Part shown: positions 1-11,455 of the stretch, one piece after another
Layout: every line of letters begins with the position of its first letter
Numbering within the stretch: position 1 is the stretch's first letter
Assembly: GCA_009767595.1 (NCBI GenBank)
Contig: VSDK01010127.1
Span: 561,191 to 625,190, forward strand
DNA length: 64,000 nucleotides
DNA from: Symbiodinium kawagutii
Taxonomy: Eukaryota > Sar > Dinophyceae > Suessiales > Symbiodiniaceae
Direction of reading: 5' to 3'
Notes under the pieces: model-generated
What the model saw: the letters and a program-made list of their open reading frames with translations, nothing else
What the model was told of the DNA's origin: nothing
Database searches by the model: none
Made by a program: the position numbers and the translations under genes

Positions 1-1550
1 AACGCAAAACATATTTTGGATGGAACAATTAATTTGTGTGCCAATGAATTCTTTACACAGCATCTTGAAGCGCTGTTGACAACATAGATCATGTAAATTC
101 ATGCAAGCCATCCTATGGGAGTCAATCCGACAGAAGCTTTGTTGCAATGCATGCTTCAACCAGCTTGGACCGACTACAAGAAGAATCCAGTTGCACACTG
201 ATGCACATGGCCCGAAAATAAGAGAAAGCATCAAGAATCACAACTTGAGGAAAGCACAAAGCCAATGCCGTCGCACGCTGTACATCTCTGAGCCCTGACC
301 TTGGCGTCATCATACGACCAGCGCTGGCTTGGGGGTCGTGCATGTAAAACCCAAGCACTTTACTCCCAACAAAAGTTTCCGCAGTTTCCAATACACTTTG
401 GCAACAAAACAGTTGATGGGCTGTACTAGGCTACACTTGTTACTGATAACATATGATATATTTCATCGCACAATTACAATAGCAGCACTTATACTTATAA
501 TCAAATCTATGATTAGCAACTTGGCAGCATCAAACAACCCGCAATATCTACTTGCCAATGAGCCTGATGGGTGTTGCTCAAAGTAGGGGTGCCCCCAAAT
601 CATCTCATATTAATCACTAGTAATAAAGCATCCATGACTTCGGGGTGTCTTGAGAACCCCCTATATTAACAAACGACAGCTTTCTGCCAGCAGTAACCCA
701 CTACCGTGACCTCCAGGGGAGTCTGTTGGCAAAGCCCAACCCTGGAGGGTTCGGAGTCTGGTCATTCCTGATGGCCTAATGCTTGACAAGGGGAAAGGAT
801 GAGACAGGGAGGTTGATTATAGATGAACTTAGATGAACTAATATAGATCTATATATAAATATATATATACCTAAGTCTTCCCCCCTTGCACTATTTTAGC
901 CCCTAAGCAAAAGGCCTAAAATTTCTGACCCTGTTTCATGTTTCAGCCCCGAACAAAAATTTCAGCCCCTATGGCTTCACCATTTCAAGCCTTTTTGCCA
1001 GTTCAGCCGTTGACTTGAAGCTAAAAGAAGGCTCCCACCGATGTTTATTGAAGGTAGGCTGACAACTCGTCCAAAGATATCTTCAGATGATTCTAGCAGG
1101 ACAATTATTCAAGACTGGAATTGGTTTTATTCTGTGTTTTGACATGCTGACCACATTGTCAGCGAAAACGAAACCACCAAAACATCTAATTACCACGTTT
1201 GAACGGTTGTGACTCAATGCATAGATTATCAGCGTTATCAGCGTAAGGGCAATGGTATTGTTTTATTGCATCTCTGTATCACGAACTTGGCGTTGACGTT
1301 CCACACCAACATTGCATTGGCTACAACATTTCGGTAACCTCTACGTCGTGATTGACGTGACACCCTCCCTACAAATGTCTTCGGTAATCAAAGACCAGGT
1401 TCAAAGACAAGGCATTCTGTCAAGATCTTTCTAAGTCAAACTAAAGGTCGGCCATTGCGCCTGCCTTCGGCACCAAGACAAACAGGGTAACTGACGTTGG
1501 TCCAGAATGCTTAGAAAACTACATCCGCAAAACCTGCAGGACACTTCCAC
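1..1550. other. No gene recognised
   Basis: AT-rich sequence without a convincing coding stretch on either strand. A worn M1-like fragment (gtaggggtgcccccaaatca, then a run of taataaagc type) lies near 585-662. Short open frames here have neither coding-like codon choice nor splice signals. Confidence 0.5.
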
Positions 1551-1555
1551 CCCTA

Positions 1556-1632
1556 AGACGGGTATTTCCGCCCCTCAGACGGGTATTTCTGCCCCTAAGA
1601 CGGGTATTTCCGCCCCTAAGACGGGTATTTAA
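1556..1632. repeat. 21-bp tandem repeat, about four copies
   Basis: The unit gacgggtatttccgcccctaa and close variants follow one another about four times. The last copy runs into the sequence just before the larger minisatellite. Confidence 0.85.
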
Positions 1633-1679
1633 GCCCCCCACTTTTTTCACATTTTGATGATTTCACGTGAGCAGCTTTC

Positions 1680-2262
1680 AATGAACACATGAACAACTCA
1701 CATGAGCGCATGAGTAAAAGCAGCACATGAGCAGATGAGCAAAAACACCACATGGGCACATGAGCAAAAACGCTGCATGAGCACATGAGCAACTCAAATG
1801 AGCGCATGAGTAAAAGCAGCACATGAGCAGATGAGCAAAAACACCACATGGGCACATGAGCAAAAACGCTGCATGAGCACATGAGCAACTCAAATGAGCG
1901 CATGAGTAAAAACAGCACATGAGCACATGAGCAAAAATATCACATGAGTACACAAACAGAAACACCGCATGAGCACATGAGCAAAACGCGGCATGAGCAC
2001 ATGAGCAAAATGCGGCATGAGCACATGAGCAACTCAAATGAGCGCATGAGTAAAAACAGCACATGAGCACATGAGCAAAAACGCTGCATGAGCACATGAG
2101 CAAAACGCTGCAGGAGCACATGAGCAAAACGCTGCATGAGCACATGAGCAAAACGCGGCATGAGCCCATAAGCAAAAACATCACATGAGCACTTGAGCAG
2201 ACATGGCATGAGCACATGAGCAAAGCATCACATGAGCACATGAGTGCTCTTGAGCACATATA
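1680..2262. repeat. Minisatellite with 96-bp higher-order period
   Basis: Built from variants of gcacatgagcaaaaacgctg. The landmark gagcgcatgag recurs at about 1704, 1800 and 1896, so the first part is an exact-looking 96-bp higher-order repeat. The rest is less regular. Because the unit lacks minus-strand stops, it creates long low-complexity frames rich in Cys, Ser, His and Leu. I do not regard these as genes. Confidence 0.9.
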
Positions 2263-2398
2263 TGTTGGCCACAGCGGCAAAAAGAATCCAAAACCAAACA
2301 ATATGTGATTTCTGCCCCTGGGCATTTTTTTTGCCCCTAAGTGGTTAGGGTCTCTTTTTCCAGCAGGGTCTGAAATTATGCACGCCTCAGAGGATGCA

Positions 2399-2400
2399 GG

Positions 2401-2430
<30 letters not shown>
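2399..2430. repeat. (TA)n microsatellite
   Basis: Uninterrupted alternating TA of about 14 units, just downstream of the minisatellite. Confidence 0.9.
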
Positions 2431-2432
<2 letters not shown>

Positions 2433-2469
2433 GGTGTTGTCCAAAATTCCTTGTTCCGGGAACGGCCAT

Positions 2470-2960
2470 CTTAGCGAGAAAAAAAATTCTTTAGCGAAAC
2501 TTTAGCGAACTCCATGTTTAACTTTCGCGGGCCCAAAAAGCTCTTTGTTTTGGATGGTGTAGATATGTGTAAATAAGGATTTCAAAATATCTGGCTATCT
2601 GGGAGACCGGACACGAGCCCCCTGTCCTTGAGTCTTTGCTCACCTTTTCATCACACATCTCATCTGTCCATCTCAGGATCTCCCCAAACAGTCTTCAATA
2701 TAAGATCTGGCCAACATGACCATCTCATCTAGGAGGGAGGGCTCTTCACAAAGAACCTGATCTTTCGCGATGATTTTCGCGAAACTTTAGCGAAACTTTG
2801 GCGAAATGACTCTGATCTTTCTGGACCTGATAAACTTCATGTTTTGTTTTCTTCCGTCATGGGCTGTGAGAACAGTACAAAATGAACTTTCGCAAAAACT
2901 TTCGCGAGAAAAAAAAAAACTTTAGCGAATTCGAGAAAAAAACTTTAGCGAACCGTTGAT
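2470..2960. repeat. aactttagcgaa / aactttcgcgaaa repeat block
   Basis: The words ctttagcgaa, ctttcgcga and cgaaactttagcg recur about a dozen times in three clusters (2470-2535, 2765-2810, 2880-2960), separated by unique sequence. The outer clusters are similar, as if they bounded one element. No coding sequence is visible. The CG-containing core is self-complementary (ttcgcgaa). Confidence 0.65.
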
Positions 2961-5030
2961 TCATAAGATCAAAGGTCATGGCAAACTAAAGTCCTTACAA
3001 GGACCTTTTGTACAACTCCCATATATATATATATATATATATATGGGACGTAATGACCATCACTCAATGGGACAATGATGACCCACCACCAATGGAGTGG
3101 ATCGATGGCAAGCCTTGAGGCTTCCACCTCTGAGCTGTTCAAGCTTCGTCAAGCTTCTGTCAAGCTTACGGCAATAAAACGCATTGCTTTATAGTTAAAA
3201 TCATGTACTGTAAGAATATGGCTGAACCAAATTGAACACATCGAACCTGTCCAAATATATAGTTTCATGGCGACAATTTTTTTGCAAAGCTCGACCCTAA
3301 CGCTTCAGTCTCAGCTTTCCGCCCACAGAGACGCAAAGGTTGCAAATCATGGCGATGGCGCCAGGAAACATGCAGGCCTCTGAGAATCAGCAGTGCATGA
3401 CCAATGTGGGCCCTAGCTAACACCAACCATCTGTGGGTTTTACAATGAACTTAGCTAAGCTGATTTCTTCAAATTTCTTTCAGTTATAGGGGCCTACAAC
3501 CCGACTTGTATCTGCTGGGGAAGAACATTGTACAGTGTGAGGAACAAGATGGAACAATATGGAACACGATGGAACCAGAGGGGAACAAGTGGCACATTGA
3601 TGTTCCCTACTCGCTCTGAAAACCCACCCAACATAAGAAACACCTCCCAGCAAAGAATCTTCCCAGATTTACCCTGTTAGTAACTTCAACCAGTTGGATT
3701 GAAAAGTCCAAACAATCGGCGGGCCATGAACTCGGGATCCATGGTGTAACCCCAAAGCTTACCCCTATGCTTCCAGCTACCATGAAATGACAGGAAACCA
3801 GTTGGTTTTGACCATTGTAAGGATCATCTTCCATGATGTTCCCTTGTTCACCATTCTGAACCAGAATCATTAACCATTGGTTTGCCATCAAGTTAACGAT
3901 TATTCACCCATCATTGACCAGTTCAGGAGGAATACTACCATTCTTAACTGGTCACGGGAAGCACAGGCTACGGTTTCCCTCGTTTCCCCTTGTGGTTTAA
4001 CCAGGCCCTGCCAAGCGATCCAGGTGTCGCATCACTGGCCTTTCCCAGCATGCCCATTTTGATGGCGTCTATGCCTAGGCGGAGCGCTGCTGAAAAACAG
4101 CTGAAGATCTGACAATGGTAACGATCAATGGGTATACCCAATGGGTATAATGTGTATAATTGGTGGGTGTATGACTAATGAAATGCTTACTATGTTTTGA
4201 TTTCACCTCCTTCTGCGCCAACCAAGTGTAAAGATACAAAGCTTCACAAATTCACTTTGTAGGGTAAACCGATGATTAGTGTGTCAACGAGAGATGGGGA
4301 CCTCATTTTGGGGTGAGTTTCCAAAGTTTGAAGCTATGTAGTATGCATATTGAAGCCACCAATCATGCACTGCTGTCGGATTGTATAGCTGACCCTGGTA
4401 ACGCCGGTGAACATCCCACAACAAGGATCACCTATGTGTTTTTGATGCTTGGCTATGTATCAAACCCTACTGTATCAACCAAGTATTCATTAATTGGTAC
4501 CATTAGAAACCATCAATTGAAAAGCAACAATTACAATTATAAAGATCCAGTCAGAAGCAGAAAGCTAACACTTTCAGATACTATGCCACAAAAATAATCT
4601 GAAGATCCAGGCACAAGCACTATAGCTTTCTAGCCTATACTCCCACCACTTTCTCAAAATCCAGCCATCAACCACCACCACATCCCATCAGAACCCACCA
4701 GCACAGCAGCGAATCATCACCTCAGTGCTGGATCTCCACTGGGGCTGGCACTGACGAAGTAGCTGTTGGGCGTGGAACCCGACAGCACGGAGCCTTGATG
4801 CCTTGGCAAATGCCCACCATGCCCCCACCATGCCTTGCCCTTTGCGCAAGCGGTTGCCATGATTCACAGGGGCTGGTAACTAACCCCAGTTCCAACTAGC
4901 TGGTAGAAACCAACTGGTTACCTACTGTGGGAACTGAATCTTCACTGAAAGGATAGGTTTGTATTTGTTTGAGCAAGTCGAATGCAAAAAAGTCGCACGT
5001 CATCAGTCATAAACCATGCATAAGTCTGCC
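2960..5030. other. No gene recognised; minor repeats
   Basis: Holds an (AT)n run at 3018-3046 and a short array of tggaacaaga-like words at 3536-3595. The remainder is non-coding in appearance. Short frames at 3607-3891 and 4313-4597 lack coding-like codon choice. Confidence 0.5.
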
Positions 5031-5215
5031 ATAACTCAAAAGTCATGAGTCATAAATCAACCGTCATGAGTCATATACTATGCACATCTGACGCATCCGA
5101 TTTATGACTCATAAATCAATCTGATTTATGAGTCATAAATCATGAGTCATAACTAGTCAGAACTCAAAACTCATTAGGTTCACATAACTCACAACTCATT
5201 AAGTTCATATATCAC
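5030..5215. repeat. Irregular atgagtcataaatc repeats
   Basis: Words such as gagtcataaatc and catgagtcata recur in both orientations (gatttatgagtcat is the reverse complement of part of the unit), so the tract can fold back on itself. Confidence 0.7.
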
Positions 5216-5233
5216 GAGTCCAACGCACATCAG

Positions 5234-5383
5234 CTGGGACCACGTGACCCTGGAGCCGCCAAGGCACTGAGCACTATGCAGCACGCCTCGGGGCAGCGAG
5301 CTGGTCGTGCCATGGACCGCCAGCTGTGGGTCATGGCCCTTGGGGACCCAGTTTTCGTGGTGAAAAAACGGGTGGTTCCCAGG
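5234..5383 (+). CDS. Exon candidate, unknown protein
   Basis: A 50-codon open stretch between an acceptor (acatcag before 5234) and a donor (agg then gtgacacg after 5383). Codon choice is strongly coding-like, ending in G or C (AAG, CTG, CAG, GCC, GTC, ATG). The peptide includes GQRAGRAMDRQLW and FVVKKRVVPR. I do not recognise the family. It may belong with the plus-strand exon candidate at 6386. Confidence 0.5.
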
Positions 5384-5475
5384 GTGACACGAGCTGACAA
5401 GACGATCCAATATGGCGAGTTGGGTCACTATTAACAAATCAACACTGGGGGACAATAACCAGTAATTGTAGGGAA

Positions 5476-5515
5476 NNNNNNNNNNNNNNNNNNNNNNNNN
5501 NNNNNNNNNNNNNNN
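5476..5515. other. Assembly gap (40 N)
   Basis: Forty undetermined bases. The sequence directly after the gap is the right half of an M2 element, so the left half is probably in or before the gap. Confidence 1.
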
Positions 5516-5573
5516 AACGATGGTTAATGATGGGGAACCAGGGGTACGGGGTTTTGACCCACAGCCATATGAG
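5516..5573. repeat. M2 element, right half
   Basis: Matches the M2 right end: ggttaatgatggggaaccag, then gggtacggggttttgaccca, then cagcca. Truncated by the N gap. Confidence 0.75.
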
Positions 5574-6385
5574 TCATTTGTAGGGTTGAACGGTTAAACC
5601 AACCATAACTTGGGATTTGGGGGGTCCCCCTATGAGTTAAGAAGCGAGTCATTTAAATAGATTTTGTAGTGTTGAACGATTATACCAACCATTTCGAGTG
5701 TTGAAGGGTTAAACATGGTTCAACCAACCATATCTTGGGGGTCCCCCTATGGCTTAATCATCACATCGTCGGCAAAGGGGTGGCTCCCATGCGGATAAGA
5801 CACAGCGATTGTATGCACTTTCGGATTATACTGTTAATACAAGTCCTTATACTGATAGACAGTGTATATGATTCAGTCGACCATGGATTCTCTGTGGGTC
5901 AACCTCCACTAAACTGGAACTCTGAATCAGTCCATTTTAATCCATTTTAGATATCACATGTTGAAGTCCCAGTATATCATGTCTACACCCCCTGACCACC
6001 CAACATTTTTTCTGGCGATGTGACACCGCCGAGGGAATATTCTGGGTACAAATCATTCATTGAGAATTCCATATCCTATCCCCACACTCAAGTACGGTCG
6101 CTGCGCAATCTGTCCTTGTTCCATCCCATCATGTGGACAACAATTTGAGCAGTACATCTGTTTAGCGTTTAGAACATATTAGAAACCACTACGCGTCAAA
6201 ATTACTCAATCCGAAAAAATGCTTAGTTTCCTGGGTTTCAACTCCCAGAAAAAAGAACTGAACCCTAAGCATCAAAAATACTCAATCAAAAATCAACTGA
6301 ACTGAACCACTAGGAAACATTAGAAAATCAATTAATCCACCCATTATTCCATACTCTACACCACCCCGTGATGTAAGGACACCAG

Positions 6386-6456
6386 CCATGGCCTCCAGCA
6401 CGGCGCCCGGCCAAGGCACACGTCGCTTGGACCTTGGTCCCTGCCGCACACATGGC
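6386..6456 (+). CDS. Exon candidate beginning MASSTAPGQG
   Basis: Lies between an acceptor (caccag) and a textbook donor (gtaagtgcc). Coding-like codons (GCC TCC AGC ACG GCG CCC GGC). Peptide begins MASSTAPGQGTRRLD, so the ATG could be a translation start and the piece a first coding exon. Unknown function. Confidence 0.45.
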
Positions 6457-6966
6457 GTAAGTGCCTTGGTCGGCCAAGGTTGATGCCACCCCGTTTCGGG
6501 CCTGTGAACGGCTTGGTTCATAGCTGGGTAACTACCAGCTATGGTGGGGATGCCAATTGACATACCATGGTATACCTATAGTTGGCGAATCTTCACCCAC
6601 TTCAACTTCTAAATCTTTGAACTGGAGCCAACATGAACGTGTATTGAGGGCCAATGATAAAAAAAATGCATCTGAGTTGGTGGGAATAGGTAGAACCACA
6701 GATACACAGAATTGGTTTGGTGAACAACCAAAAGGATTCCGTCATCAGGCAAAGATCATGTGTCTTATTCAAGTTTGACCCACAGCCAGTCCTGGAGTCA
6801 AACATAGATCTATACAATCGAACAAATCAAGTGTCTGTCCATGTTTTGGCAAGAGTTGTGGAAAGATTGCCAGGTCAAATACTATAGAAACGTGACATGT
6901 ACATACAATTACTACAAGTCAATATATATATATATATAATATATATATAATACACACATCATGATA

Positions 6967-7052
6967 AATGGTGGTATCTCAATGTATTACCATTAATGGT
7001 AAACAAACTGGATGATCACTGGGGGTACCCCTATGACTTGAGAAATGCCCAT
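6967..7052. repeat. M1 element, partial
   Basis: Has ggtggtatctcaa at the left and gggggtacccctatgacttg then agaaatgccc at the right, the M1 pattern with a worn left half. Confidence 0.55.
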
Positions 7053-7058
7053 GCAAAC

Positions 7059-7199
7059 CAAACGTGTTGGTACAACAAATGACCGCACTCCTTGTGCAGG
7101 TGCAGTGTGACAGTCCAGGCTCTGGGTCTCCCGGACGCATAATGTTGCTCTTGTCGTCTCGTTCCACATCAGAGGTCTGCATGTTTGGTAAGACCTCGG
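7059..7199 (-). CDS. Exon candidate with CTC and CC cysteines
   Basis: Strong acceptor (a run of T ending in CAG at 7202-7200) and a GT donor after 7059. The exon is 141 nt, phase 1 at both ends, like the exons of the large cysteine-rich gene at 41-63 kb. The peptide contains DVERDDKSNIM and SHCTCTRSAVICC. The Cys spacing is only loosely like that gene's second half-unit, so kinship is possible but unproven. Confidence 0.5.
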
Positions 7200-7584
7200 C
7201 TGAAAAAAAAAACACAACATGTATGAACATGTATCGTAGGATGCCGCAGCCGCAGGGAACCGGTGTTTCGTGTATTGGAATCACAACCGAGGTTGCATGC
7301 ACAGCTCTTCGGCTTCATTTCCGAACACGCATCCTATGTCGTTTTTTTTCCAACAACTCAAGCCCTCCTCAAATTCAATCCTCTCCAATAAAAACTGTCA
7401 AACACCCCGCACTTCGATGCGATTGCATGTGACAAACCCATTGCGGCATATTGCGGCTTCCAGCCAAAACTCATCTCACATCTAGTTGTAACCAGCTATC
7501 AAACGACATTCATTATCATGAACAAACATTTCTCCACTAGCATCCAGCTACATCCAGCTTATCTAACCACTAGTATCCAGCTAC

Positions 7585-7749
7585 ATCCAGCAGTTCCTCT
7601 TCGCGCCAAGCGACCACCACACGCTTCGCATAGCTGGCACTCACACGGCGACAATCATAAGGCTGAAAAGCCTGGCATGGCTTTCCCTTAAGCCTGCCCC
7701 ACCCCCACTGAGCCATCATCAGCTCATCACAGGCTGAGAGATGGGTAAA
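7585..7749 (-). CDS. Exon candidate, unknown protein
   Basis: Acceptor GGTCAG before 7749 and donor GTAGCTGG after 7585 bound 55 codons, phase 0 at both ends. Peptide pieces: CDELMMAQWGWGRL, QPYDCRRVSASYAKR and VVVAWREEELLD. A charged, well-mixed sequence of the kind real exons give. Family not recognised. It lies upstream of the exon at 7059-7199 on the same strand. Confidence 0.5.
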
Positions 7750-7901
7750 CTGACCTGGTTGTGTGGAAGAACAACCTGTAGCGGTTTCACTACCAAGGTT
7801 TCCTACAAACAAATATGATGTTTTTGTTGCTTCCAGTTGAGTTTACCAGAGGAGAATCATACCATAAAAGGCTGATTCGGTGACCAACCACCAATGGCTT
7901 G

Positions 7902-8125
7902 TCACAGTGTCCCATGATTTCGACTCATGTGATCTGTGCTGGTTATCAGCGACACGACTGTCCACTTAAGAACAGCACCCCACCGAATTCGAATATGGCC
8001 AGGTTGACTGCTCCTTTGATGAGAAAAACGCGACTTCGAAACCTCAAAACACGCCACTTTGGAGACGGGCAGCTCACAGCGAGGCCCAACGCTGTAGTTC
8101 TGCACTGGGCATCTTTCTTCAGAAT
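7902..8125 (-). CDS. Coding-like region, frame unresolved
   Basis: Two minus-strand frames look coding. One includes CELPVSKVACFEVSK. The other includes AQCRTTALGLAVSCPSPKW followed by a hydrophobic AIFEFGGVLF. Plus-strand reading is weaker. Probably one exon of the same minus-strand gene as 7585-7749. No family recognised. Confidence 0.35.
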
Positions 8126-8327
8126 AATGATGTATTAATAATGTTTGAAACCGATTGTAACTAATCACTATTCAACATCATTGATTATCAGTACACACTA
8201 ATACAGCAATCATTTTTCACGCTCACTGATCACCTACCAGCAATGAAATCATTATCAATCGGTAGTGACCACCTCTGTATCCTATTCAGCGGCACTGATC
8301 AGTTCCTCCAGTAGTGCGATTGTCCAT

Positions 8328-8426
8328 TTTGTGAAAATAGAGGTACCCCCAAATCATCCCATAGTAATCATTTCTAGCAATAAACCAACCATTTTTGGGA
8401 GGTTCCCTATTTTGGGAAACCTCCAT
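8328..8426. repeat. M1 element
   Basis: Left end tagaggtacccccaaatcat, middle taataaaccaaccattttt, right end ttccctattttgggaaacc. A second, more worn partial copy follows to about 8500. Confidence 0.8.
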
Positions 8427-8499
8427 GTTGTGAAATCCCAAATCATCCAATATTAATCAACCATGTTTATGGTCCCTCATGTTGAGAAACACCCATTTG

Positions 8500-9510
8500 T
8501 GTGCCCCAAAAACTGTTGTGACAATTGGTCATGAACGGCTGGATGGTGCTGGTAGGTACGGCGACAAGGACACAGCGATGTCTTCACCATCGCTTTGCTG
8601 AAGCTCGGGATCAGGCAATGCGGCTTCTTTCACATCCAGCATCCTGAGAACCCGGCACTCGCGTCTGGTAGTACCGGTTGCTTAAAACCCTCTACAGGGG
8701 CTAGGGATGCAACCACAACACTTCATTGATATCCATGGCATGCGCTGACTGTTATCCCCGGGTAGTTAATTGGGAATGCTTAGTAGTTTATGGGGAGTAA
8801 TGTTTTGTAGAGTTTGTAGAGCTTAATGGGTTGTAGAGTTTCTAAGGGTTAATGGTTTGTAGAGTTTGTAGGGATTGATGGTTGGAAGAGTTGATAGCGG
8901 CTGTACATGGCTGTACTATAATGGTTGATCATGGTAGTAGCTGGTGATAGGCATTAGAATCGTAACCATTCTCCATTACCCAATGCTAGATGGCCATGAT
9001 TGAGAACCATGAACCTCGAGCGTAATGGCATATCAACCTTTTAGTTGAGGTCGAACTATACTGGTAGGTGGTTGAACCAACCCTGCGAAAAATACGAGTC
9101 AAACGTTTGTCAATACTGGGGAAAATATCAAATGTTTGAAACCACCGACTAGTATACCATTGTCAATAATTCATTCACTATTAAGCTAGATGGCCTTGTG
9201 GTTGAGGTTGTTTTACCATTTGTGTAGCTAAGACTAACCCTACTACATTGAGGTTGTCAACGATCGGTTCATTCTCCATTCACCACTAACCTGGATGGTT
9301 AGTTCATGAGTGTGGTTGTTCTTAGTTTCCCAGCGAACAATCATGTAGGAATCAATATCAACCACAGCTGTTGCTTTCCCCAACTGATGCTTAACCCCAT
9401 CGTTACAACATGAATGACCCTCTGGTAAACCAACATACCAATAGAAAATTCCACCATAAATGGATGATTTCCCATAATAAATGGATGATTTCCCAGGGTT
9501 TTCCTACCAA
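8500..9510. other. No gene recognised
   Basis: Contains runs of tgtagagtttgtagag type and an M3 copy near 9060-9152 (ggtaggtggttgaaccaac at the left, tttgaaaccaccgac at the right). No coding stretch supported. Confidence 0.45.
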
Positions 9511-9512
9511 AC

Positions 9513-9631
9513 CTGTAAGGAAAAACGCCCATGCCGCGCTTCAGACCTCCAGACCTCCAGACCCGAGCCCCGCACCTTCGCAGATGCGCCAAGGTCTTAG
9601 CGTTCTCCAGGAAGACCACCACGTCACTGGC
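9513..9631 (-). CDS. Exon candidate, unknown protein
   Basis: Acceptor GTGCCAG followed by G at 9631, and donor GTTTGGTAGG after TTACAG at 9513. Codon choice is among the most coding-like in the window (GTG GTG GTC TTC CTG GAG AAC GCT AAG ACC). The peptide contains SDVVVFLENAKTLAHLRRC and ARVWRSGGLKRG. Could end earlier at another donor. Family not recognised. Confidence 0.55.
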
Positions 9632-10736
9632 CTGGCACCGGATTCATCTTTTTGGGGTTTGCGGATTCAATGGGTGAGTACTCCCCCAAAAACTGGGTGC
9701 TTTTTTTCACTATAAATGATGAAAAAACCACCCAGGTATAGTGATAAACTCCTAGTGGTATCCCTGAACTTTGATCACTGTATCCAAAAATATGGGGGTG
9801 TACCAATAGGTCGATCATTGAAACCATTCTATGAGGGTTTCTTACTGGCCTTAGACCATCCTAGTATCTAACCATTCTATGCGGGTATCACAAAAAAAAC
9901 TGGATGGTGAAGTGCTAATGATTTTGAGTGGTGGTGTATTACTACCGTCACTTCTAACTAATGATCAAAACAAAATGATTTGGGGGGGTTCTTCCATTTT
10001 GAGAAACCACCATGTGAAATTAGATGTACAATCAAAGATCAAATGAATAATAATCACACATCTATGCGAGCAAAGTGCAAGTCCAATGTCGATTTTCAAT
10101 TGCCAATACACTTCAAATTGCATGAGTTTATAATTACTTCAAACTACAGTTTGTAATTCAGATCCAATAAACCTCTGGCCACACTCAAGTTCCAGTGTTA
10201 GGAGACCCAAGGTCTTCCCCGCCTCTCGTTCAAAGTCCAATCCGCCAGTGAAGTGGTTGATGTGGTAGTACTGAGCAAATGCCAGGATGACTTCTGAAGG
10301 CAACACTGGTGTTGGTGAAACATCGGCGTATAGTGATTAAGAATTCAGAATAGTGATAAACAATGCTTAACCAAGTTTCCTGATGGTAGCATTGTTAAAC
10401 TAATGGAGTTTTTAGTGGTGAAGCAATGGTTGATTGATGACTCAATCAAATTCATTGCCGGTTGAGGATGGATGGTATGGCGATAGGTCACAACCAACTA
10501 TACCCCGAGACACTGCAGCCTTCTACCCGACTGTTGGGGAAACACACGTGGTGCATCCTGCGGCAATGCATCCCAGTTCCCTGATGATTTCTTCATGAAC
10601 ATATCGTAGGTTCGGAACCGCCAGGAAGGAGATTCAGAACTAGGATCTTTGGCCACTCAATCGGTGCTGGCGTGGTCGTGGGTCACTCCCAACGTTTTCA
10701 TCCCAGGGAGAACCACCAAGCGAGGGGCTAAACTGT

Positions 10737-10976
10737 TCACAGAAGCCCGTCCTCAAAGAGAAAATCAATCAGAGTCTTAGCGGTCCTGTCATGCTGAACT
10801 GCATGGCAGTGTTGGAAAAAGGTAGTCCAACAGAAAACTGGCACAGAACTTACAACATGCAAATACTGTCTCAAATAGCCGCCGTTACCCTCACTTTGCT
10901 CTAGAAAACTTTTCGCGGCTGAGCTGAAACCTACCAGCAAAGGAAAACCACACTCCTCCCATTTGGGGTGGCGCAT
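10737..10976 (-). CDS. Open frame, possible terminal exon
   Basis: An open frame of about 80 codons ending in a stop. The C-terminal part reads FFQHCHAVQHDRTAKTLIDF. An internal GGTAGGTTTCAG could act as a splice junction, so the upstream third may be intronic. Nothing recognisable. Confidence 0.35.
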   Translation of the reverse strand: MRHPKWEECGFPLLVGFSSAAKSFLEQSEGNGGYLRQYLHVVSSVPVFCWTTFFQHCHAVQHDRTAKTLIDFLFEDGLL

Positions 10977-11083
10977 CTTGGGGTGGTTCCACTGGCAGCA
11001 TCATTTCGTCCCTCTGGGAGAACGCATGGTAACAAAAAGCAGCTGCCGCCACTGCTTCGCTCTGTCAAAGCCAGAAAAAATGA

Positions 11084-11455
11084 ATGGCCAAGTCTGGTAA
11101 GATGCATATAGTTCTGGCTATTTCTGGCTCACTTCACTTCACTCACAGCAACATGTCCAGTTTCATGTTATGTGCTCTGACGTTTAAATTGATGGAAATT
11201 GTCGTCATTACACTCCACATGAGGAGGTCCGTGACAAAAATCTGTGAAAGCTCATCCAAGATTCATCCAAGCCCTTCAAGTTTCGGAGTAATCTTGCTGG
11301 CAACACGGACTTCCAAGAATGATGGTATGACCACCGTGATTTCCATGGTGCCTTGCCAAAGTAGCGACGACATCATTGTGGAGGGTGAGACAGTTGCCAT
11401 GACTGAAGTTGACCGAGCTAATTATAGACAGCTCCTACGATTGGGATTTACATGG
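11084..11455 (+). CDS. Open frame from ATG, partly coding-like
   Basis: An ATG-started frame runs to 11575, but its last 120 bases are an M1-like element. The part from about 11280 looks coding (SDDIIVEGETVAMTEVDRAN, then YRQLLRLG). A short exon here is more likely than a single 163-residue protein. Function unknown. Confidence 0.35.

Noticed and set aside
1678..2469. 263-codon minus frame rich in Cys, Ser, His and Leu
   Set aside because: It is the minisatellite and a (TA)n run read through. Low complexity with overlapping equivalents in other frames.
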